Positions 57,290 through 64,000 of a stretch of 64,000 nt of DNA are shown here, in pieces. The stretch comes from Megamerina dolium (Eukaryota > Arthropoda > Insecta > Diptera > Megamerinidae): positions 16,501,584-16,565,583 of the forward strand of contig OY978527.1 in assembly GCA_963854835.1 (NCBI GenBank). The letters run 5' to 3'. The position numbers were made by a program, and so were the translations under genes. The notes beneath the pieces are model-generated. The model was given only the letters and a program-made list of their open reading frames with translations. It ran no database searches and was not told the DNA's origin. How positions within the stretch are numbered: position 1 is the stretch's first letter; each line of letters opens with the position of its first letter.

Positions 57290-57880
57290 ATGGCTCGCTT
57301 GAGGGAAATTGGAATCTGGTTACAGAAGTCCAGAGTGCACTGAGTCTATGGAGGGAACACTTCTCCAAGTTACTGAATGGTGACGGCACAATTACAGGTC
57401 ATATTGACATTCAACCATCCAACCATGATGAAGTTAAAAAGCCAAATTCAAACTGAAGAACAACAAGGATGCAGGTTCTGATAGTCGATCTCCCTGGTTG
57501 TCAAAGACCAGAGCGATGAAAGAAAGAAAGGCTTGATGTTTACTGCCCAGTAAAACCCAAAATTTTGAGCATCGCGAACAGGGTTTTATCGTAAATACTG
57601 TATGGAATATTAAAGCCTATCTTCAATAACTTGATTTGATCTTATAAGTGTTGTTTCAGAACTAATAAATCTAACATAGATCATATTTTTAGAGTGCTTT
57701 CGACACTCTGGTTAGAGATTGCCTCATTGCAAAGATTATTACAAAAGAGGTAGATCCAACCTCCGGTGGAAAGACGTAGCACTGGAGTACCCGTAAGTGC
57801 TTGGAATATCTAATTGCTGAAAGCTAGCGAAAAATGGACGGCTGGAGAAGCGAAATACCACATATATTCGGCATAAATCG
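57290..57880 (+). mobile_element. Degraded LINE, possibly RTE-like
   Basis: VQSALSLWREHFSKLLNGDG is the region before the reverse transcriptase in several LINE clades; further on IDHIFRVLSTL-like words appear where a fingers motif is expected, all in broken frames. Clade is uncertain. Confidence 0.5.
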
Positions 57881-58254
57881 ATTTTCGGACAAATTAATGA
57901 GGGTCCATCGTACATTTTACTGCTGCTGCTACATGTTTCTATTGGCGATATCTATGCAATTATGAGATTTTTTTTTTTCGATTTTTAAATGTTTATTTTA
58001 TGTGGGAGCCTCCTCAACCTTGTTGAATGCAGCAGGCATAGCAAATGGCATAGCATAGCAAGCATAGTAAATTTTGGGAAAAGAAAAATTAATACATTTC
58101 ATCGTTTTAGGGATGCCGTAACTGAGTGGTTAGTGTGTTCGCCTTCTGATCTGTAGGTCGTGGTTCAATACCCGGCTGATGCATAACAAATTTAATATCG
58201 AAAAGATTTTTCTTTCGAACGGTACCCACCTGTCGGCACTAAAGAACTCTGTGA

Positions 58255-58259
58255 CAAAG
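58255..58259. repeat. Copia target-site duplication, left copy
   Basis: CAAAG, repeated at 62566..62570. Five bases is the usual duplication of copia-type elements. Confidence 0.9.
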
Positions 58260-58389
58260 TGTTGAACAGAAATACGTACGCGCAGTTTCAATATGCGATG
58301 GCGACTAATTTTATTCAATATAAACGTAAGGAGTAATACAAAAGAAGATTAGATAACTAGAGTTGCCAGATTGATATTACTTTACAATA
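58260..58389 (-). repeat. Copia 3' LTR (130 bp)
   Basis: Identical to 62436..62565 by eye. On the plus strand it starts TGTTGAACAGAAATACGTAC and ends TATTACTTTACAATA. It is short for copia elements but complete, since the target duplication and the polypurine tract abut it. Confidence 0.95.
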
Positions 58390-58398
58390 CTTCCCTTT
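58390..58398 (-). other. Polypurine tract of the copia element
   Basis: AAAGGGAAG on the minus strand immediately precedes the 3' LTR, the position of the plus-strand primer. Confidence 0.85.
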
Positions 58399-58510
58399 AA
58401 TAGCACATCTGACAACAACATAACAAAAGCATACTTCATTTTATGTTAATACAAATTAATTCAAATAAACTTAGTGCTCAATTTCAAAACGTGTTACTAT
58501 TTGAATAACA

Positions 58511-61500
58511 TTACTTTAAGCCCAATTTGGCATTCATAAATTCATTTTTAGCAGCTGATACGCCCTTCGTTAAACCGTCTGCTAACATCTCATTCGTAGA
58601 AATGTACTCCATCCTTAGCGATTTGTCTTCAAGCTTCTCTCGTATAAACTTTATTTTGATATCCACATGCTTAGTGCGAGGTGAAAAATTGTTATTACGA
58701 ACAATATGAATTGCGCTTTTATTATCGCAATATAGAATTGTTTCCTTTTTAGCGCCAGGAACCAACTCCGATTCTAACCGATTCAACCAAATTGATTCTT
58801 GCATCGCACCCACGATCGCCATTAACTCTGCTTCGGTTGAGGATAAAGCAATCGTTCGCTGTCTATGTGATGACCAAGAAATAGCTCCACCTTGCATCAC
58901 GAATACGTAACCGGATGTTGACCGCCTTTCGTCAAGATCTCCTGCCCAATCAGCATCGCAAAACCCAGTAAGACCATCCGCTGTTTTCTTGTACACGATG
59001 ACCTTACCAACAGTACCCTTCAAATAACGCATTATACGCTTTACTGCAAGCCAATGAGCCTTTCCGGGGTTTTGTGAAAAACGACTCAGCAAATTGACTG
59101 CAAAGCTTATGTCGGGTCGTGTGTTCTGTGCTGCATATAATAGACAACCAATTGCCTCCATATATGGAACATTTTCCATCTCTTTCGCTGCTGCGTCGGT
59201 CTGCGGACACATGTCTGCCGTTAACTTTTGCGACAAATCGAGTGGAGTGGAGACAGCATTGCAATCGTCCATTCCAAAACGCTTCAGCACACTGGAAATA
59301 TATTCAGATTGGTCAATTTTAATTTGCTTTTTTACCTCATCGCGTTGAACTCGCATGCCAAGCACGGATGAAACTGAACCCATGTCCTTCATTTTAAACT
59401 TTGAAGACAACTCGTTCTTAATACGCTGCGTAGCCTTTTCGTCATTGGAAAACACCAAAACATCGTCGACATATATCGCTACGTACATCAAGCATCTCCC
59501 ATTTACGCAATAATAGATGCATTGATCAACATCGCTTCTGACAAGTCCAAGACCGATTAGTACCGCATTCAGTTTATCGTTCCACACTTTACTCGCTTGC
59601 TTGAGACCATACAAGGATTTAATCAAACGACAAACTCTTCCTGACCCATCATCATAGCCTTCGGGCTGTTTCATGTAAACTTCTTCTTGAAGCTCACCGT
59701 TCAAAAACGCAGTTACAGCATCCAACTGATGCATCGATAAATCATGTTTCGCCGCCATGGCGAATAAGAAACGTAGAGAATTATATCTGACTACCGGTGA
59801 AAATGTTTCAGAATAATCAATTCCTTGTTTCTGTGAGCAACCCTTAACCACGAGTCTTGCTTTATAACGCACCAGCGCGCCATCTGCATCGCGCTTAACC
59901 TTGAATATCCATTTCGAATTAATTGCCCTTTTACCTTCAGGGAGCTTCGTAAGCACCCAAGTGTTGTTTGACTTAAGAGAATCCATCTCCTCTTCCATTG
60001 CGCATTTCCAAGCGCCCGCTTCTGCACTATTGAGAGCTTCATCAACACTTACTGGTTCGTCGGCACCAGTCACTGCGCCGAACAACAGATTCAATTTTGC
60101 TTTGTTTGCAATACGTTCAGAACGACGAACTGCACATCTTTTTTCAACTTTATCTGCCTGCTGAACAGTTGCTTCGCTTTCATCAGGTGTATCAAACTCG
60201 CTGTCAGAAGATTTGCTGACATCTAGCAATTCTACCTCGGTTTCCTCCTCTGAATTGCTAATGTCACAGACTTCATTTTCATTGCTAATATTGGCAATCA
60301 AATTACGTTCTGCAGGTTTAATTAAATCGCTTGCGTTTTCTAAAAACGTAACATCGCGACTTACGATACACTTGTAATCAGATTTTCGGTAAAGCCGATA
60401 TGCTTTTGATACAGTGCAATACCCTACAAAGATACACTCTTCTGACTTAGCATCAAGCTTTAAACGCTTTTCTTTTGGTATATGAACCATTGCTGTACAG
60501 CCAAATATACGAAAATACTTTAAATTTGGTTTAACACCAGTCCATATTTCTTCAGGACTCTTTTCGTTGCCTCTGCAAGGAACGCGATTTACCAAATATG
60601 CCGCCGTATTCGCAGCTTCAGCCCAAAATATGTTACCAAGACCAGAATCTAGCAGCATGCACCTGACCCGCTCTATCAACGTACGGTTCATGCGCTCAGC
60701 TACGCCGTTTTGCTCCGGCGTATATGGAGCTGTTTTCTGGTGAATAATTCCACAATCGCGCATTAATTTACCAAACTGTTCGTTGCAATATTCAGTGCCA
60801 TTATCTGTTCTGAGAACTTTAATTTTACGTCCGCACTGATTCTCGACTTCGCTTTTAAACTGCTTAAACTTTTCAAACACATCAGATTTTCGCACGATTG
60901 GAATGGCAAAAACTTTTCTCGAATAATCATCAACAAATACCAACAAAAATCTAGCGCCGCTGAACGATTTCGTGCTGATTGGACCAAGAACGTCAGAATG
61001 AATTATATCCAATAAATTCTCAGCGCGAGTTCCAGCCGATTTATTGCATGTTCTGGTTTGCTTGCCTTTGCAACATACAATGCATTTTTCATTACTTGTA
61101 ACGCTGTAATTAACTCCATGAGTTGAATTCTGCACCTGTTTCATGCTTTCTTTGCAAATATGTGCCAACCTACGATGCCAAAGCTCAAAACTGTCAATCG
61201 CTGTCATTGCTCTCCCTTTTGTAATCTTTTCGCAGTCTAATTTATACAAGTCATTATCTGCATGCGCTGTCGCAATCAATGTACCATTCGAATCAAAGAT
61301 TTTACAAACATTGCCTTCAAAAACCACTTTTTTGTTTTGCTTTGTTATTTGCCGCACTGACAGAAGGTTAGCGCAGAGACTTGGTACATATTCGACATTT
61401 CGAACATTTGTTGCAATTTTCTTTTTGTTCACATTCAAAACAAGGCTGACATCGCCTACGCTTTTGACATCGACTCGCTCTTTATTTGCCAAAATTACTT

Positions 61501-62386
61501 CGTTATGCTGCGCTTCTCTCTCTTTCGAGAGCAACCGCTGATCATTTGTCATGTGCGAAGTAGCACCTGAGTCGACGTACCACACATTTTCGCCGCTACG
61601 AGAGTGAAAACACGAATTTGCTAATAGCGAGTTCGAGACCATTGCTGTCCTGTTTTTTCCTTCGCCCTCAGTAGCTTTCTTTGACTGTGTGTTTTTGCGG
61701 CACTCTTTACGCATATGCCCTTCTTGACCACAATTGAAACATCGAAACTTTTTCTTATTAGAATTCTTGTCATTCCTTTTGTGTTGGAAATTTTTCGAAT
61801 ATAGAGCATTGCCCGTGGAATCTCTGCTACAGTCAAATTTGACATCCTGCAACAACAAACTCTTAACGTTGTCTACCGTTAATTTTGACTTGGAATTTTC
61901 CACTGCCATAACAAGCGCTTGATACTCATTAGGCAACCCAGCGAGCAATAGTGAAGCGACCACTTCATCTCCTATATTGAGACCTGCATTTTGCAACTTG
62001 ATGGAAGTCATGACCATTTCGTTGACGTAATCTTGCGTAGATTGGAACTGCTCCAGTTTTAACTGCACCAACTTTTTTAAAAGTTCTACCTTGCGAGTTA
62101 AACCGCTGTCCTCATACGCCAACATCAAGGAGTCCCATGCGTCCTTTGCACTTTCAGCGTTTGCTATGTGCGAGAAATTACTCGGCTCGACCATAAGCGT
62201 AATCTCCGCTAGCGCCCGTTCATTTACGTCGCGATCTTTTTCAGATGCATTTTCAGACAAACCATTCTCCGTTATCTTCCAACAACTCTTCAAAACTAGA
62301 TATGACTTTGCATTTCTTCTCCAGACGTCAAAGTTCTCGCGTCCGCGAAGTTTTTCAAAAGGAAAACTGAGTGCGCCTGTCGCCAT
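58511..62386 (-). CDS. Copia gag-pol polyprotein, 1291 aa
   Basis: A single frame encodes, in order: gag (1-200, with NFDVWRRNAKSYL); a zinc knuckle C216, C219, H224, C229; aspartic protease D272-S-G; integrase zinc domain H404, H409, C435, C438; integrase core D465, D528, E564 (35 residues between the last two); the copia-type reverse transcriptase from about 808 (NNTWVLTKLPEGKRAINSKW) with YVDD at 972-975; and RNase H with D1144, E1187 and D1221. All key residues are present and there is no stop or frameshift. The protease-integrase-reverse transcriptase order is diagnostic of Ty1/copia. The ATG lies 49 bases after the 5' LTR. Unlike Ty1 there is no gag/pol frameshift; the relative supply of gag would need splicing or processing, as in Drosophila copia. 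Confidence 0.97.
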   Translation of the reverse strand: MATGALSFPFEKLRGRENFDVWRRNAKSYLVLKSCWKITENGLSENASEKDRDVNERALAEITLMVEPSNFSHIANAESAKDAWDSLMLAYEDSGLTRKVELLKKLVQLKLEQFQSTQDYVNEMVMTSIKLQNAGLNIGDEVVASLLLAGLPNEYQALVMAVENSKSKLTVDNVKSLLLQDVKFDCSRDSTGNALYSKNFQHKRNDKNSNKKKFRCFNCGQEGHMRKECRKNTQSKKATEGEGKNRTAMVSNSLLANSCFHSRSGENVWYVDSGATSHMTNDQRLLSKEREAQHNEVILANKERVDVKSVGDVSLVLNVNKKKIATNVRNVEYVPSLCANLLSVRQITKQNKKVVFEGNVCKIFDSNGTLIATAHADNDLYKLDCEKITKGRAMTAIDSFELWHRRLAHICKESMKQVQNSTHGVNYSVTSNEKCIVCCKGKQTRTCNKSAGTRAENLLDIIHSDVLGPISTKSFSGARFLLVFVDDYSRKVFAIPIVRKSDVFEKFKQFKSEVENQCGRKIKVLRTDNGTEYCNEQFGKLMRDCGIIHQKTAPYTPEQNGVAERMNRTLIERVRCMLLDSGLGNIFWAEAANTAAYLVNRVPCRGNEKSPEEIWTGVKPNLKYFRIFGCTAMVHIPKEKRLKLDAKSEECIFVGYCTVSKAYRLYRKSDYKCIVSRDVTFLENASDLIKPAERNLIANISNENEVCDISNSEEETEVELLDVSKSSDSEFDTPDESEATVQQADKVEKRCAVRRSERIANKAKLNLLFGAVTGADEPVSVDEALNSAEAGAWKCAMEEEMDSLKSNNTWVLTKLPEGKRAINSKWIFKVKRDADGALVRYKARLVVKGCSQKQGIDYSETFSPVVRYNSLRFLFAMAAKHDLSMHQLDAVTAFLNGELQEEVYMKQPEGYDDGSGRVCRLIKSLYGLKQASKVWNDKLNAVLIGLGLVRSDVDQCIYYCVNGRCLMYVAIYVDDVLVFSNDEKATQRIKNELSSKFKMKDMGSVSSVLGMRVQRDEVKKQIKIDQSEYISSVLKRFGMDDCNAVSTPLDLSQKLTADMCPQTDAAAKEMENVPYMEAIGCLLYAAQNTRPDISFAVNLLSRFSQNPGKAHWLAVKRIMRYLKGTVGKVIVYKKTADGLTGFCDADWAGDLDERRSTSGYVFVMQGGAISWSSHRQRTIALSSTEAELMAIVGAMQESIWLNRLESELVPGAKKETILYCDNKSAIHIVRNNNFSPRTKHVDIKIKFIREKLEDKSLRMEYISTNEMLADGLTKGVSAAKNEFMNAKLGLK

Positions 62387-62424
62387 TTTTTTTTAAATTA
62401 TGAAATTATTTCAATTCGCGAATA

Positions 62425-62435
62425 GGCCCATAACC
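62425..62435 (-). other. Copia primer binding site for initiator tRNA half
   Basis: GGTTATGGGCC directly follows the 5' LTR in the sense direction. It is complementary to nucleotides 29-39 of the initiator tRNA encoded at 19505 and 22194, that is, to the anticodon arm rather than the 3' end. Drosophila copia is known to use the 39-nt 5' half of this tRNA as primer, and this site fits that exactly. Confidence 0.9.
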
Positions 62436-62565
62436 TGTTGAACAGAAATACGTACGCGCAGTTTCAATATGCGATGGCGACTAATTTTATTCAATATAAA
62501 CGTAAGGAGTAATACAAAAGAAGATTAGATAACTAGAGTTGCCAGATTGATATTACTTTACAATA
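62436..62565 (-). repeat. Copia 5' LTR (130 bp)
   Basis: Identical by eye to 58260..58389 and followed on the outer side by the CAAAG duplication at 62566..62570. It should hold the promoter on the minus strand. Confidence 0.95.
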
Positions 62566-62750
62566 CAAAGCTCAGAAAAAGTGATGTCACAAGTGTTCTG
62601 CCATTCGGAACCGGCTAAAATAAGTAGGTCCATTCTAATACTGTCCAAAATTTAAGACGCACAACAGTAATGGAAGAGAAGCTCGGCCAATGAGCCCTTT
62701 GGGGCTTTAAGTGCCACATATTTATTTTATTTTTTTTTTATCGTTTTAGG

Positions 62751-62985
62751 GGCGATTCCTGAGTAGATATTCGGAACGGAAATTTGAATTTTTTACTTTG
62801 AGATACACCTTTCCCCTTTCTTCAGGAGGTGCCATCCTGCACTTGTTCCAATCATCAAATTTTAAGAAGGAAAGAGCACTCAAATCTGGTACTTCTTTTT
62901 GCTTCCTTGGGAAAAATGCTTGAAATGATCCTAATTTAATGATATTTGTTGTGGCAAACGGTTTAAAACTGTAATCCATCATAAT
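62751..62985 (-). other. Unidentified open frame, possible coding fragment
   Basis: From ATG at 62982 an open frame of 78 codons reads FPRKQKEVPDLSALSFLKFD and MAPPEERGKVYLKVKN. Composition is more protein-like than neighbouring frames, but I recognise no family and see no convincing splice partner. The frame ends at the SINE target duplication. It could be a transposon piece or an exon. Confidence 0.25.
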
Positions 62986-64000
62986 CTATTTGTGTATTCT
63001 ATCGAAAACATAAAGAAAAAAGTATGAGCACACTAACAACGATATTCTCTCGAATGGTACCTACTTGCATTGCATTTCATGTTTCTTTGTAATATCAATT
63101 CTACAATTTTTCGTCTTCTTTTTATCTGGTTACCACTATTGGTACCTATTACATATGTATGTATTCTGCTCCTACTTCGATGTTGGTACACGTATAGTAA
63201 CCGCTGTCAAATTGCGTCTCTTCTTTTTTATGTTTTCTCCTTTCTCTGGGTCCTGTTCAGTACCTAATATTTTATTATATATTTACAAATTTATGGTGCC
63301 ACCATTTCAAAGAAGTAGATACACATTTATCCGTTCATACGTACGAGTAAGCATGCATATGCTCAAGAGAGAGAAAGAGAGAGTGTGAGAGCAATAGAAG
63401 CAGCAATGCCCACGGTCAATGGCGATGACAACTGCGGTCTGTAGTATGTCGCATCATCAGCGATTATGGTGGTGGTGGCGGCATTTAACAACAAATTACA
63501 AATTAATCACATTCAATCAAAAACACGAACAAACGCACAGGTATGTAGTATATAAATAGGTACATAAATATAAATATAAGATTGCCATCCATCGTCAGCA
63601 TTGCCATCAATAACTTAGTGATGAAAATGATGAAGCTGACAAAAGTCAAGATACGACAAAGTGATTAGGAATAGGAGAAGAGGCGATAGCGTCAGATGAG
63701 TTTGATTACCGTGCCTCCATAGCGCTCTACAGATCGTAACATTGTTGCCGAAAATAATACCAGAGTCACACGCATTACGCTATAGCGGAAAAGCCAATGG
63801 CTAAAGAAAATATGATTGTTCAAATAAAAATTATCCTATCCTAATTCCCAATAATTTTAACCGAGCTATTCCAAAGTCAAAACAGAGAAGATATGGAAGA
63901 TATGGAAATAATTTCAGATCTTTAAGCAGAATTATCCACCAGCAAGCGTGGCTGAATTTCAGTTCTGAGAAATTTGTGGCCAGCTGACAAGAGCGTTCAC
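62986..64000. other. Non-coding region to window end
   Basis: A GA run (63366..63386) and GGTGGTGGTGGC patch (63468..63481) are present. No supported gene or element. Confidence 0.4.

Larger units (their letters stand above)
58260..62565 (-). mobile_element. Full-length Ty1/copia retrotransposon, apparently intact
   Basis: The element of 4306 bp has two 130-bp LTRs that I read as identical, a 5-bp target duplication CAAAG, a primer site for the initiator tRNA half molecule, one uninterrupted gag-pol frame of 1291 codons and a polypurine tract. It is inserted in a SINE. Identical LTRs and the open frame indicate a very recent insertion that could still be mobile. LTRs begin TATTG and end CAACA in the sense direction, a departure from the usual TG start. 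Confidence 0.96.
58112..62739 (+). mobile_element. tRNA-derived SINE split by the copia element
   Basis: The left part 58112..58259 has the tRNA-like head (GCCGTAACTGAGTGGTTAG, B box GGTTCAATACC). The right part 62571..62739 has the body and the GGCTTTAAGTGCCACATATT tail with a T-rich end. The SINE is flanked by an 11-bp duplication ATCGTTTTAGG at 58101..58111 and 62740..62750. Without the copia element it is about 317 bp. Confidence 0.93.

Noticed and set aside
58527..62396. Plus-strand and alternative minus-strand frames within the copia element
   Set aside because: All overlap the 1291-codon gag-pol frame and lack independent motifs.
1..64000. CRISPR arrays, operons or phage-like features
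   Set aside because: Repeats present are microsatellites or dispersed transposons; spliced genes, pol III tRNAs and retroelements show a eukaryotic nuclear genome.

Overview
This is a 64-kb piece of an AT-rich insect nuclear genome, most likely a higher fly (Diptera, Brachycera) and quite possibly a tephritid fruit fly. The reasons are spliced MADF and MADF-BESS genes (a family greatly expanded in flies), fly-type tRNA genes, a copia element primed by half of the initiator tRNA, jockey-clade LINEs, and mariners of the DD41D (rosa) type first described in Ceratitis. The species call is inference; no single sequence here proves it.

Host gene content is small: two protein-coding genes and four tRNA genes. 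Gene 1 (27270..31539, + strand, three exons, 294 aa) encodes a MADF-domain protein with an acidic C-terminal half and no visible BESS motif. Gene 2 (51586..53318, + strand, two exons, 288 aa) encodes a MADF-BESS protein. An intron splits the MADF domain of both at the same codon position and phase, so they look like paralogs. The tRNAs are two initiator tRNA-Met(CAT) and two tRNA-Ile(AAT), all on the minus strand. Three lie within 2.8 kb (19505..22265) and the fourth is at 55690.

Nearly everything else recognisable is transposable-element DNA, often nested. 1-6256: an unclassified repeat with a GACG microsatellite, a transposon coding relic, and a jockey LINE split by a second LINE and then by a mariner. 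7400-18940: tRNA-derived SINE copies, a DD41D mariner, jockey debris, a hAT-like element and two mariners. 19500-26870: tRNA cluster, AT microsatellite and MITE families. 27270-31539: gene 1, whose first intron is full of MITEs, a LINE end, a palindrome and a SINE. 31700-42120: pogo/Tigger, jockey endonuclease, a composite of MITE, Tc1 and Harbinger, a Ty3/gypsy relic, a LINE reverse transcriptase and a nearly intact DD41D mariner. 42120-49100: geneless, with GAGA tracts. 49645-50943: second long copy of the unclassified repeat. 51586-53318: gene 2. 53477-58100: MITEs, tRNA-Ile, Tc1 and LINE debris. 58112-62750: a SINE split by an apparently intact, very young Ty1/copia element.

The most notable points are: (1) the intact copia element with identical 130-bp LTRs and a primer site matching the initiator tRNA encoded in the same window; (2) the shared intron of the two MADF genes, small in one and TE-filled in the other; (3) a SINE copy whose 3' end has been replaced by a LINE-like 3' tail; (4) a three-level nested DNA-transposon composite; (5) a perfect 24-bp-arm palindrome in gene 1 intron 1. 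I found no CRISPR array, operon or other prokaryotic feature. All similarity statements come from reading the sequence and remembered family motifs; no database search was run.
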